From NCBI GenBank assembly GCA_031278295.1, contig JAITKQ010000115.1, positions 1 to 18,830 on the forward strand: 18,830 nucleotides of DNA, in the 5' to 3' direction. This document shows positions 6,819-14,888 of this stretch, one piece after another (the stretch's first letter is position 1; every line of letters starts with the position of its first letter). The translations under genes were made by a program, and so were the position numbers. The stretch is from Spirochaetaceae bacterium (GTDB lineage: Bacteria; Spirochaetota; Spirochaetia; Treponematales; Breznakiellaceae). The notes beneath the pieces are model-generated. The model ran no database searches. It was not told the origin of the DNA and saw only the letters and a list, made by a program, of their open reading frames with translations.

Positions 6819-8195
6819 CTAAAGGTAGGGCAGCGCGGCAACAAGGCTACGCGCCTGCACATTTACAAAATTATTAAACCGCAGGAACGTGTATACCTGA
6901 TTCAGCGAGATCCATGTGTACCCTTCCGGCAGTTCAAGCGGAAAATTTTCATCAGCCATGATCAGCATATAACGGTTCTGATCGTGGTAAAACCTGCCGC
7001 CCTCCTCCGACTGCAATGTATCATACAGTATGCGATCAGTCCGCGCGGCGCGTACATAATCAAGAAACGGAACATGGCCGTCGGGCAGGCCGCCGCTGTC
7101 CACAAGGCACTGAACGGCAGGCGCCAATTCCAGCGCGTCGTAATTGCCGCATTCAAGTTTTGCCTGCACAAGAAAATGCGGAACGCCGTGAATTTCTTTT
7201 ATGATAAACGCGCATACATAATTTTGTACCGGTTTAATTACAGGCTGCCGCCACGAAGTAACTTCACGGTTTGCGATGGAAACATTTATTCCCAAAATCT
7301 TGAAAAATTTATAGTCTTTGTGGACAATTTCATTTTCTGTTACGCGCCATTCAGGCATTTTGTTGACCGGGCAGGGCCGGACAGCAAGATCGCAACGCGC
7401 CTTTAGCCCTGTAAGCCATGATAAAATGTTGTCCATTGAATAAACGCTATGGTTTGTACGCGCGGACAGCAAAAGCGCTTTTCCAAAACCGGACAGGGCG
7501 CGCGTATCATCAAAAGGCTGCGCGGGGCGGCCAAAGTTAAGCAGCGAAAAAACGGACCGCGCCGGCATATTTACTTTATTGTCATGCCGCATAAGGCTTT
7601 TTATTTGACCGGCTGTCATCCAGCAAAAGTCTTCATAAACTTCAACATCGCCATCAACCATGATAACAATATTCCTGTTGCGCTTTCGCAAAAAACGCGA
7701 TCCATGTTCGGACTGAAGCTGATCAACTATGATTTCACCCGGGTCCGCGTTTTCAAAATAATTCAGATAGAACGGTTTTCTGCCCCGGTGTACCTGCCGG
7801 AAGTTGCTTTTTGTAGCCTGTAGAGTCGGTGAAACCTGTACATGGTTTATGTTGCCCGGTTCAATTTTCATCTGCATCAGAAAATGCAAAACGCCGTTAA
7901 AGTTTTTTGCGATTATGCCCAAATAGCCGATTTCCGGCTGCTTGATTATAGGCTGAGTCCAGTGATGAAGCGCCCCGTAATTTGTTTCAACCTCGATGCC
8001 TTCTACCGAAAAAAATTTTCCGCTTGAGTGTTTTAAATTTCCGTCCCCGTCCATTATCCAGTTGTCAAGCCGTGAAAACGGGACCGGCTCTATCTTAACC
8101 GCCGTTTCCCTGTTCCGCCGTTCCATAAGGTCTTGTATTTCTTCAAGCGAATTTTTGGCGCCGTCGTTCAGCGTACATAATGACCGCAGAAGCAT
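6819..8195 (-). CDS. NDP-hexose 2,3-dehydratase (EvaA/TylCVI-type)
   Basis: This 458-residue protein consists of two homologous halves, the hallmark of the NDP-hexose 2,3-dehydratase family (PF03559). Repeat 1 (about 57-218) holds HHWTQPII, HFLMQMKIEPGN, QLQSEHGSRF and VNMPARSVFSLL. Repeat 2 (about 293-455) holds TSWRQPVI, HFLVQAKLECGN, TLQSEEGGRF and VNVQARSLVAAL. The enzyme removes the C2 hydroxyl from an NDP-4-keto-6-deoxyhexose, giving an unstable 3,4-diketo-2,6-dideoxy sugar that a 3-ketoreductase must capture; that enzyme is the next gene. I chose the ATG at 8195 over an in-frame TTG at 8213. Neither has a good Shine-Dalgarno, but a TATGCT box ends 6 bases before the ATG. The gene has a lower G+C content than mutS, which may reflect acquisition. 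No RmlA, RmlB or glycosyltransferase is in view, so the final sugar cannot be named. Confidence 0.92.
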   Translation of the reverse strand: MLLRSLCTLNDGAKNSLEEIQDLMERRNRETAVKIEPVPFSRLDNWIMDGDGNLKHSSGKFFSVEGIEVETNYGALHHWTQPIIKQPEIGYLGIIAKNFNGVLHFLMQMKIEPGNINHVQVSPTLQATKSNFRQVHRGRKPFYLNYFENADPGEIIVDQLQSEHGSRFLRKRNRNIVIMVDGDVEVYEDFCWMTAGQIKSLMRHDNKVNMPARSVFSLLNFGRPAQPFDDTRALSGFGKALLLSARTNHSVYSMDNILSWLTGLKARCDLAVRPCPVNKMPEWRVTENEIVHKDYKFFKILGINVSIANREVTSWRQPVIKPVQNYVCAFIIKEIHGVPHFLVQAKLECGNYDALELAPAVQCLVDSGGLPDGHVPFLDYVRAARTDRILYDTLQSEEGGRFYHDQNRYMLIMADENFPLELPEGYTWISLNQVYTFLRFNNFVNVQARSLVAALPYL

Positions 8196-8253
8196 GGCAA
8201 AAGCATACCGCAATATGGTTTTTTATGACAGCCGTGAAAAACGGCGCGGCGTC

Positions 8254-9996
8254 CTACATCGCTTCGAGGAAGGGGATGCAGACAAGGTTAAATGCGGCCT
8301 TTAGCACACGGAGGACGGCGCGGCACAGGGCCGTGCGGGCGGCCTTTAGCGCCGCGTTTTCCGCTCCGAGAATCGGACATTCGTGGTAGAAACGGCTGAA
8401 ATTTTTTGAAAGCTCGTACGCCCAGTTTGTAATTATGGACGGATTCATCTTTTCCGCCGCCTCGGATACTGTTTCCGGCCAGGCCGCTATCGTTTTTAAA
8501 AGTTCCCATTCCGCGTCGCTTGAGAGAAGTTCCGCGCCGGAATAATCATTTTTCGCGTTTTCCTTTTTCAAAATTGACGATATACGCGCGCCCATGTACT
8601 GTAGGTAGGGGCCTGTGTTGCCGTTAAACGAAAGCGATTCGGCTGGCTTGAACAGCATGTCCCTCTCAGGCGTAACCTGCAACAGGTAGTAATGCAGGGC
8701 GCCCAGCGCGATACTTTCGGCGGTTTCCTCCGCGTTGCCCACCGCCTCTTCCCGTTCCTTTTCGCGTATTTCGGCGAGCGCCATGCCGCGCAGCCGGTCG
8801 ATCAGCTCGTCCGCGTCCACAACCGTGCCTTCACGGCTTTTCATCCTGCCGTCCGGCAGATTCACCATGCCGTAAGACAGGTGGTACAGGTTCCGCGCCC
8901 AGCCGAAGCCAAGCCGCAGCAGCAGCGTAAACAAAACCTGGAAATGATAGCGCTGTTCACTCCCCACCACGTAAACCAGTTTGTCAAAAGGCCAGTCGTC
9001 GTGCCTCAGTATCGCCGTACCGAAATCCTGTGTTATGTACAGTGATGTGCCGTCACCGCGAAGCAGTGTCTTTTTGTCAAGGTTTTCCGCCGTCAGATCC
9101 GCCCATACGGAACCGTCCGCCTCGCGGTAAAAAATATTTTTTTCAAGCCCCTTCAGCACCTCTTCCTTTCCCCGCAGGTACGTTTCGCTTTCAAAATAGT
9201 ATTTGTCAAACGATATTCCGGTACGTTTGTACGTTTCTTTTATGCCGGACACCGCCCACCCGTTCATCTTTTTCCAGAGCGCCGCCGTCGCTTCGTCCCC
9301 GGCCTCCCATTTACGCAACAATTCCCGCGCTCTCTCTTCCGCCCCGCCGTCCGCCTTCAGCATCCTGTTGAATTCGACATAGCAGTCCCCGACAAAATGA
9401 TCGCTCTTTTTGCCTGAGTCCTCCGGCGTCCTGCCCTTAAATTTTTCGGTGTAGGCAAGCATGGACTTGCAGATATGGATGCCGCGATCATTGATGATGC
9501 AGACCTTGCGCACATCCGCGCCGCAGGCGGCGAGGATGCGCGAGACGCTTTCGCCGAGCACGTCGTTTCGCAGATGCCCCAGGTGGAGGGGCTTGTTTGT
9601 GTTCGGGCTGGAAAATTCCACCATCACGCGGCGCCCCTTCAGCACATCGCTCCGGCAAAAATCTTTGCCGCCGTCAAATACCGCCTCAAGGATCGCCCGC
9701 GCGGACGGCCCGCGTTCCAGCCGCAGGTTGACGTAGGGTCCGGCTGCCGCCGCCACCCCGCCCCGGAAGCTCCCGTTAAGTTTTGCGGCGGCGGCGGCGG
9801 CGATCCGGGGAGGCCCCTTCCTGAAAAGTTTTGCGTACGGGAACATCGGAAAGGCAAGATCACCCAGCTCCGGTTTAGGCGGCTTTTCAACGATTATTTT
9901 TTCGCCGCTCAGCCTTTCGGCAAGGCCGTACTCCTCAAGCAAACTATCAAGAACGGTGAGCACACGTTCCTTCCAAACATTTTTTGCGTCAAACAT
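8254..9996 (-). CDS. argS: Arginyl-tRNA synthetase
   Basis: Class Ia synthetase that charges tRNA-Arg with arginine. The 580-residue protein begins with the ArgS-specific additional N-terminal domain (KPPKPELGDLAFPMFP, GPYVNLRL). It has the HIGH motif as HLGH (138-141, in FSSPNTNKPLHLGHLRND) and the KMSK-like loop as MKSREG (385-390). It ends in the DALR-type anticodon-binding domain (ALGALHYYLLQVTPERDMLFKP, YELSKNFSRFYHECPIL). The length is normal. The start ATG lies 2 bases after the pgeF stop codon. Its GGAG ribosome-binding site is contained in the last codons of pgeF, so the two are translationally coupled. Confidence 0.97.
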   Translation of the reverse strand: MFDAKNVWKERVLTVLDSLLEEYGLAERLSGEKIIVEKPPKPELGDLAFPMFPYAKLFRKGPPRIAAAAAAKLNGSFRGGVAAAAGPYVNLRLERGPSARAILEAVFDGGKDFCRSDVLKGRRVMVEFSSPNTNKPLHLGHLRNDVLGESVSRILAACGADVRKVCIINDRGIHICKSMLAYTEKFKGRTPEDSGKKSDHFVGDCYVEFNRMLKADGGAEERARELLRKWEAGDEATAALWKKMNGWAVSGIKETYKRTGISFDKYYFESETYLRGKEEVLKGLEKNIFYREADGSVWADLTAENLDKKTLLRGDGTSLYITQDFGTAILRHDDWPFDKLVYVVGSEQRYHFQVLFTLLLRLGFGWARNLYHLSYGMVNLPDGRMKSREGTVVDADELIDRLRGMALAEIREKEREEAVGNAEETAESIALGALHYYLLQVTPERDMLFKPAESLSFNGNTGPYLQYMGARISSILKKENAKNDYSGAELLSSDAEWELLKTIAAWPETVSEAAEKMNPSIITNWAYELSKNFSRFYHECPILGAENAALKAARTALCRAVLRVLKAAFNLVCIPFLEAM

Positions 9997-9998
9997 AT

Positions 9999-10799
9999 TT
10001 ACTCCGAAACATTTACGGCGAGCGCGATCATCTTTGTATAGTTATCCGCGCCCTGCCTGCGGAACGAACCGAGGTTTTCGTCCGTAAACGTACAGTTTGT
10101 ACAGTACGCTATATTGCGTACGCCGTTTTTGACAAGCAGCGCGGCGTTGGCGGCCTGCATGTCTATATACCATTTAATCTCTCCGCCCGATTCCCTTTTT
10201 TGCACGACGGGGCCTAGCGGAAAAGCGCCGCCGTCTTTTGGGTCTCCGCCAAATTCCCGCTCGTACAGCGCGGCGCGTTCCCGGTCAACATTGTAGCAGC
10301 AGGAACGTATGCAGGGCCCCAGGACGGCGGCGACATTTTCGGGTTCTGTTTGGTAGCTTTTTGCCATAAGTTTAAGCGCGTTCTCCGCGATGCCGGTACC
10401 CTTCCAGCCTGAATGAAGAACGGAAAACGCTCCGCCGGACGTATCAAGCAAATACACCGGCAGGCAGTCCGCTACGGACACAAAGAGCCCTATATCGCGG
10501 CCTTTTGCGACAAGGCCGTCGGCATTTCGCGAAAGGCCGGCATCATCCTCTGTAAGCGCCTCCACGACACGGCTGTGCGTCTGGACGCAGTGAAACAATT
10601 TTTTGTCCGCAAGCCCAAGCTCCTGAAAAAATTTTTCGTATGCCGCGTCCCGCATCATATTACCGGCAGCCTGTAGCGTAACTATGCAGGAAATTTCATT
10701 CAGGGGTCTGTCGTCGTACATAAACGGAAAAACCGCATAAGGCCGCCGCCCGCCTGAAATGCTGAACGGATACAGGTTACAATTACCGGCGCTGCCCAT
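9999..10799 (-). CDS. pgeF: Peptidoglycan editing factor (YfiH / laccase-domain family)
   Basis: This 266-residue protein belongs to the Cu-oxidase_4/YfiH family (PF02578). The metal-binding triad is visible as H75 (VQTHS), C112 (SVADCLPV) and H129 (LHSGWKGT), with the family motif GPCIRSCCYNV (161-171). E. coli YfiH/PgeF is reported to remove wrongly built UDP-MurNAc-L-Ser, and other members act on purine nucleosides. Older annotations call them polyphenol oxidases. The product is cytoplasmic, with no signal peptide. The mRNA leader just before the ATG is G-rich, from two tracts of 7 and 6 G on the coding strand at 10808-10821. These would double as the ribosome-binding site and could slip. 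It is coupled to argS downstream. Confidence 0.92.
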   Translation of the reverse strand: MGSAGNCNLYPFSISGGRRPYAVFPFMYDDRPLNEISCIVTLQAAGNMMRDAAYEKFFQELGLADKKLFHCVQTHSRVVEALTEDDAGLSRNADGLVAKGRDIGLFVSVADCLPVYLLDTSGGAFSVLHSGWKGTGIAENALKLMAKSYQTEPENVAAVLGPCIRSCCYNVDRERAALYEREFGGDPKDGGAFPLGPVVQKRESGGEIKWYIDMQAANAALLVKNGVRNIAYCTNCTFTDENLGSFRRQGADNYTKMIALAVNVSE

Positions 10800-11026
10800 T
10801 CGCTCTACCCCCCCACCCCCCTACGCTATTAAACGAAATTGGCAATTCCGCCGCCCGCTTCCACGCATCAGGCGGCCTTCCACATCCCCGTTGGCTTTTC
10901 ATCGTAAACCTAAACCTTTCCCTTATAAGTTTTTCACCGGAAAGAAACCTTGCGGCTGGATCACGGACGATCGCCCCGTCCGCCGGCGGCTAATCACCGT
11001 ATAGATCAGGTACGTCCCCCGCTCTT

Positions 11027-11054
11027 ATGTTATCCTTTCCCCCGTTTATGTCAA
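11027..11054 (-). promoter_or_regulatory. Promoter candidate for pgeF-argS
   Basis: On the - strand a perfect -35 TTGACA (11054-11049) is followed after 16 bases by TAACAT (11032-11027), a fair -10. The predicted start near 11020 leaves a leader of about 220 bases before pgeF. The G16 run lies about 58 bases upstream of the -35. Confidence 0.5.
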
Positions 11055-11111
11055 GCTATGCGCCGGAGGGTCGGAGGGTCGGCGGAAAACCCGGAAGCGT
11101 AGAAAGAAGAA

Positions 11112-11127
11112 GGGGGGGGGGGGGGGG
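11112..11127 (+). repeat. Homopolymer run of 16 G
   Basis: Sixteen consecutive G residues, preceded by an A/G-rich stretch (agaaagaagaa). Runs this long are unstable by slipped-strand mispairing. In Treponema pallidum shorter poly-G runs in promoters change expression. Here the run lies upstream of the pgeF-argS promoter candidate. The exact length in an assembly may also be a sequencing artefact. Confidence 0.9.
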
Positions 11128-11189
11128 TTGCCTCTGAAAGAGGGAAAGCCCGGACGGGGCTGGCAAAAGCTCCGTTGGCCACCGGAAAA

Positions 11190-12191
11190 TCACCCTGATT
11201 TTTTGGCCAGCAGTTTCTTTCTGGCAAGCATATCGCCCGTGATTCCGCCCAGCGAATCGATAGAAATAGCGATAAGCACGACGATTCCGCTGACGGCCGT
11301 CTGCCAGTACGTGTTGACGTTGAAAAGCACTATCATGTTTTGGATGATGCTGAGGATACACGCCCCGAGTACCGCTCCGAGCGGGTTGCCCACGCCGCCG
11401 GTTAAGGCGACGCCGCCTATGACGGACGCCGCGATGGAATTCATTACCCATACATCGCCGATTGCCGGCTGTGAATTGCCGAGACGGGCAATCATCAAAA
11501 GGCCGGCCGCCGCGCAGAGAAACCCCATTATCGCGTAAACGGTGATCCGGACCGCGTCAACATTGATTCCCAGAATTTTTGCCGCTTCCTTGTTGTTGCC
11601 TATCGCGTAGATATAGCGGCCAAAAGGCGTCTTCCGCGTAACAAAAAGCATTACAAGCAAAAACACACAGGCGATGATAAACGGTACGGGAATGCCAAAT
11701 ATCATGCCGCGCCCCAGATAGTGTATGCTCTCCGGTATGCCGACTATGGCCCTGCCTTTCGTTATGACCAGCGTGATGCCGGCAAAAACGCCCTGCGTAG
11801 CTATGGTGACAATCATTGCGTTAAGGCGTAGCTTTGTTATAAGCATTCCGTTTATTACGCCTAGGAAAATTCCGCAAGATAGGCTGATAAAGAGCGCGAT
11901 ATACGGCGGCACCTGTCCGTGCAGCATGAGTATGCCGCCTATAACACCGGAGAGAGAGGCGATCTTTCCTACGGAAAGATCGAGTTCCCCCAGCATTAAA
12001 AGACACGACTGTCCTATCGTTATGATCATGACAAACGAAAGATCACGGACAACCGATTGAAGGTTGTAAGCGGTTAAAAAATTCGGGGAAACAGAGGCGG
12101 CTATTATGATCAGAATCAAAAGTACGAGCGCGATTGTCAGCATTTTTATTTTGGAAATCTTTTTAAAAATACCTGCGACAGGACTGTTCAT
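11190..12191 (-). CDS. Sugar ABC transporter permease, RbsC/LsrC type
   Basis: The 333-residue polytopic membrane protein belongs to the branched-chain/ribose permease family (BPD_transp_2). The motif GELDLSVG (68-75) and the cytoplasmic coupling segment FGRYIYAIGNNKEAAKILGI are typical. The late glycine-rich segment VIGGVALTGGVGNPLGAVLGA is also typical of RbsC/XylH/LsrC proteins. It forms the translocation channel with the ATPase encoded just upstream. Its ATG overlaps the ATPase stop codon (ATGA), and a GGAG site precedes it. Only one permease gene is present, so the channel is probably a homodimer, unlike the LsrC-LsrD pair of the E. coli AI-2 system. The substrate is not determined by sequence alone. 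Confidence 0.93.
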   Translation of the reverse strand: MNSPVAGIFKKISKIKMLTIALVLLILIIIAASVSPNFLTAYNLQSVVRDLSFVMIITIGQSCLLMLGELDLSVGKIASLSGVIGGILMLHGQVPPYIALFISLSCGIFLGVINGMLITKLRLNAMIVTIATQGVFAGITLVITKGRAIVGIPESIHYLGRGMIFGIPVPFIIACVFLLVMLFVTRKTPFGRYIYAIGNNKEAAKILGINVDAVRITVYAIMGFLCAAAGLLMIARLGNSQPAIGDVWVMNSIAASVIGGVALTGGVGNPLGAVLGACILSIIQNMIVLFNVNTYWQTAVSGIVVLIAISIDSLGGITGDMLARKKLLAKKSG

Positions 12192-13687
12192 TCCGAATCA
12201 CTCCTTTTAATTCCCATGATTTCATTCAGTATTTTTGTTTTGTCAAAAGGTGCCGTTGACTCGCCCGCCTTGCCGCCGAAATAAATCGTAATGATACGGT
12301 TTGAACATTTTAACACTTCGTTCATTTCTGAAGAAATCAGAATGATGCCAACCTGTTCCTCCTCGGCAAGTTTTTTCATTAGCCGGTATATTTCTACCTT
12401 TGAGCCGACATCTATACCCTTGGTCGGCTCGTCAAAAATGAGTATTTTTGGGTGAATAAACATGGATCGGCCTATAATCACTTTTTGCTGATTGCCGCCG
12501 CTTAAATTCTGTATAAGCTGATCAAGCGACACTATTTTTATGTTGTACGTATTTACAACCTCGTACGCCGCCTGAGTTTCTTTTTTTTCCGCTACAAGTA
12601 AACCGTTGCGTAATTGCTTTAAGAGCGGCGCGGTAATATTATATTTAACCGAAAGTTTTGGCAGAATCCCCTGCTCCTTCCGTTCTTCGGGCAGGTAGAT
12701 AAAGCCGCGCCGTACCGAATAGCCGGTATCGCCAAACTTCCACGGAAGCCCTTCCATTTTTACCTCGCCCGACCACACCGGCAGGCAGCCGAATACCGCC
12801 TGCATGATTTCGGTGCGGCCGCTCCCTACAAGCCCGGAAAACCCCAGAATCTCACCCCTATGCAGCGTAAAGCTGATGTTGTTAAACTTCGCGCCTGTGA
12901 GCCCCCGCACTTCCAGCAGAACTTCAGACGACGGATTTTCCGGCCTGTACGTTTCTTCCCGGCTAATTTCGGTTCCGATCATCCGCGCTATGACCCAGGA
13001 AATACTGGCGTCCCGCACAGGCGAGTCCGCTACTTTCCTGCCGTTGCGCAAAACCGTTATCTCGTCCCCGATGGCAAAAATTTCTTCCAGCTTGTGGGAA
13101 ATAAATACAATGGCCTTGCCCCTGGACTTTAATTCCTTCAGCACACCGAAAAGCCTTTCAGCCTCCGTCGAGGTAAGGCTTGTCGTAGGTTCATCGAGGA
13201 TCAGAATTTCTGAATTATCATCCGTCATGCCGCGTGCAATTTGCAGCGCCTGCCGCTCGGACACGGATATATTTTTGACAAGCTCATCCGGTTCCGCGCG
13301 TATTTTAAAACGTTCAAGCCAGGGAACGGCCATTTTCCCCAGCCTGCTCCTGCTGACTATACGGACTGTTTGGTTAAAAGGCATGAAAAGATTTTCCGCA
13401 ACGCTCATCTCGTTGAATAGGTCAAGTTCCTGCGGCACATACGCGATATTCCGAAACAGCTTTTTTGTCTTTTTGTCCAGCGTGTTGGCGGGCGCGCCGT
13501 TAATACGGACCTCGCCCCCGTCACAAGGATATATTCCGGTTAATATTTTTATGAGCGTACTTTTTCCCGCGCCGTTCTCGCCTATGACGCAATGTATCCT
13601 GCCTTTTTCTATTTCAAGGCTCACGTTATCCAGCGCCTTTACGCCGGGGAAAACCTTTGTTACGCCGCGGGCTTCTAGTACACTCAT
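12188..13687 (-). CDS. Sugar ABC transporter ATPase with two nucleotide-binding domains (RbsA/LsrA type)
   Basis: The 499-residue protein has two fused ATPase domains, as in RbsA, MglA and LsrA. Domain 1 has Walker A GENGAGKST (36-44), a signature region ISVSERQ (about 140-146) that departs from LSGGQ, and Walker B ILILDEPT (D165-E166). Domain 2 has the degenerate Walker A GLVGSGRTE usual for this family, an intact LSGGNQQK signature and Walker B ILIFDEPTKGID. It powers uptake through the permease encoded next. It starts 9 bases after the binding-protein stop and has no strong ribosome-binding site, so it may depend on translation of the upstream gene. Parts of the gene are near 42% G+C. Confidence 0.94.
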   Translation of the reverse strand: MSVLEARGVTKVFPGVKALDNVSLEIEKGRIHCVIGENGAGKSTLIKILTGIYPCDGGEVRINGAPANTLDKKTKKLFRNIAYVPQELDLFNEMSVAENLFMPFNQTVRIVSRSRLGKMAVPWLERFKIRAEPDELVKNISVSERQALQIARGMTDDNSEILILDEPTTSLTSTEAERLFGVLKELKSRGKAIVFISHKLEEIFAIGDEITVLRNGRKVADSPVRDASISWVIARMIGTEISREETYRPENPSSEVLLEVRGLTGAKFNNISFTLHRGEILGFSGLVGSGRTEIMQAVFGCLPVWSGEVKMEGLPWKFGDTGYSVRRGFIYLPEERKEQGILPKLSVKYNITAPLLKQLRNGLLVAEKKETQAAYEVVNTYNIKIVSLDQLIQNLSGGNQQKVIIGRSMFIHPKILIFDEPTKGIDVGSKVEIYRLMKKLAEEEQVGIILISSEMNEVLKCSNRIITIYFGGKAGESTAPFDKTKILNEIMGIKRSDSE

Positions 13688-13696
13688 AAATACGGT

Positions 13697-14728
13697 TTAA
13701 TTCCGGCCTATGCCGTATTTCTTCAAATTCGGGTCCTTCAGCGTAAAGTGCGCCGCCTCCGCAATCGCCTCGTCAACGTTGTCTTTTGTAATCAGGTCTA
13801 TGCCGGTGTTGATTTTAAGCGGAACGCGGTTCCCCATCGACTGCTGCCAGAGGAGCAGAACCACCTGCGCGGCCTGGATAACCGTAGGGGCGCTGGACGA
13901 ACCGTCAATCACGCCGGATTTGATAAGGTCAAGCGTTTCCGCCATGCCTTCAAGACCGACAACGTGTATCTGGCCTACCTTGCCCGCCTCCCGTACCGCG
14001 TTGCCGACTCCTATCGGGTAGGCCGCGTTGGAACCGATGTAACCGGCAAGATCGGGGTTCTGCGCTATGATGCCCGCCGCCTGCTGCTGCGCCGTTTGAA
14101 TATCATCATTGTCAACCCCGCCCTGAATAACGGTTATGTCGGGATACCGTTTAAAGTATTCAAAGTAGTAGTTGTACCGCGCCTCGTGATTCGGCGCGGT
14201 CGGGACACCGCGCATTACGGCGACCTTCCCCCTATACCCTATCACCCGGGCAAGGTACTCGGCGGCGATACGCGCCTGGTCCTCGGACGGGCTGCCCACC
14301 TGGGGAATCCCTGAATCATCCGGCGCTTCCGCGTCAAAAAATACAACGGGTATCCCTTGAAGGCGTACCTCCTCGATTACCGCCGCCGTCCCGTTATAAT
14401 CGAGCAGGTCAATCGCTATCCCTGTAGGCCTGGTCGCGGCGGCTTGCTGAATAATCGAGTTCTGCTCGGCGACATCGGCTGTAGTGGGGGCCCGGTAATC
14501 AATAGTTATCTTTCTCCCTATTTGAGCGCCCAGTTCCCCGGCCTGCAAGCGCGCATAGTTTGCGAAGTCGTCGAACCAGGGGTGCACCACCTTGGGGACG
14601 ATAACGATACGCATATCCCCGCCGCCTGCGACGGATACCGCCTGAGTCTGCCCGGACTTCTGGCAGTTTACGGCAAACAAGGCAAAAGCCGCCGTAAGCG
14701 AAACCGCAAAAAAACATTTTTTTCTCAT
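13697..14728 (-). CDS. Sugar-type periplasmic substrate-binding lipoprotein (Peripla_BP_4 family)
   Basis: This 343-residue protein captures the substrate for the ABC transporter. Residues 1-21 are a lipoprotein signal (MRKK, hydrophobic core, then FAVNC with Cys22), consistent with the relaxed spirochaetal lipobox. The mature part follows the ribose/galactose-binding pattern: IVIVPKVVHPWFDDFANYA, GIAIDLLDYNGTAAVIEEV, GIPVVFFDAEAPD, PDLAGYIGSNAAYPIGVGNA and VVGLEGMAETLDLIKSG. I chose the ATG at 14728 because GGAGG lies correctly upstream and the signal peptide begins there. A further ATG at 14755 has no ribosome-binding site. By eye it does not resemble the AI-2 receptor LsrB beyond the common fold. 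Its ligand is therefore unknown; pentoses, other small sugars or an AI-2-like molecule are possible. Confidence 0.9.
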   Translation of the reverse strand: MRKKCFFAVSLTAAFALFAVNCQKSGQTQAVSVAGGGDMRIVIVPKVVHPWFDDFANYARLQAGELGAQIGRKITIDYRAPTTADVAEQNSIIQQAAATRPTGIAIDLLDYNGTAAVIEEVRLQGIPVVFFDAEAPDDSGIPQVGSPSEDQARIAAEYLARVIGYRGKVAVMRGVPTAPNHEARYNYYFEYFKRYPDITVIQGGVDNDDIQTAQQQAAGIIAQNPDLAGYIGSNAAYPIGVGNAVREAGKVGQIHVVGLEGMAETLDLIKSGVIDGSSSAPTVIQAAQVVLLLWQQSMGNRVPLKINTGIDLITKDNVDEAIAEAAHFTLKDPNLKKYGIGRN

Positions 14729-14790
14729 ACTAAATCCTCCTGTATAATTATTCATTCATTCTAAACCCTGTTTCCTGATAACACAAGAAA

Positions 14791-14820
14791 ATTATACAAA
14801 TGTTCAGGTTCGGCACATTT
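14791..14820 (-). promoter_or_regulatory. Possible promoter of the ABC operon and overlapping inverted repeat
   Basis: On the - strand a consensus TATAAT (14796-14791) lies about 63 bases before the binding-protein ATG. No good -35 is visible, as expected for an activated promoter. An inverted repeat, AAATGT (14798-14803) and ACATTT (14815-14820) with 11 bases between, occupies the place of the missing -35. It ends 8 bases before the -35 of the divergent promoter, so it is a candidate operator. Confidence 0.35.
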
Positions 14821-14828
14821 TTATTTTC

Positions 14829-14857
14829 TTGCCAATACGGGGAAGCGGGTATATACT
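14829..14857 (+). promoter_or_regulatory. Near-consensus sigma-70 promoter for the cupin-lsrR-lsrK operon
   Basis: TTGCCA (14829-14834) and TATACT (14852-14857) are separated by exactly 17 bases. The predicted start near 14864 gives a leader of about 25 bases holding the GGAGG site for the cupin gene. Confidence 0.7.
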
Positions 14858-14888
14858 GATTCAAAGAAATAAGCCGCATGGAGGTAAT

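Larger units (their letters stand above)
10800..11189. other. 390-base gap between pgeF and the ABC permease
   Basis: No gene is supported here. On the - strand it is downstream of the permease and upstream of pgeF, and it contains a promoter candidate (11027-11054). It also holds a G16 run (11112-11127) beside a 5-bp hairpin CCTCT-GAA-AGAGG (11131-11143). A short tandem GGAGGGTC occurs twice near 11065-11080. C7-A-C6 tracts lie at 10808-10821 beside the pgeF start. I see no convincing terminator for the permease operon. Confidence 0.6.

Noticed and set aside
8231..8245. GCCGT-gaaaa-ACGGC hairpin after argS as a terminator
   Set aside because: On the - strand the sequence after the stem is not a T run, and the next gene starts 58 bases after argS, so read-through is likely.
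13697..14728. Calling the binding protein LsrB, the AI-2 receptor
   Set aside because: The common periplasmic-binding fold is visible, but motifs around the hinge and ligand segments do not follow LsrB as I know it. Naming it would overstate the case.
14829..14888. N-terminal extension of the double cupin from a TTG at 14829
   Set aside because: This TTG forms the -35 box of the operon promoter, and a well-placed GGAGG precedes the ATG at 14889.
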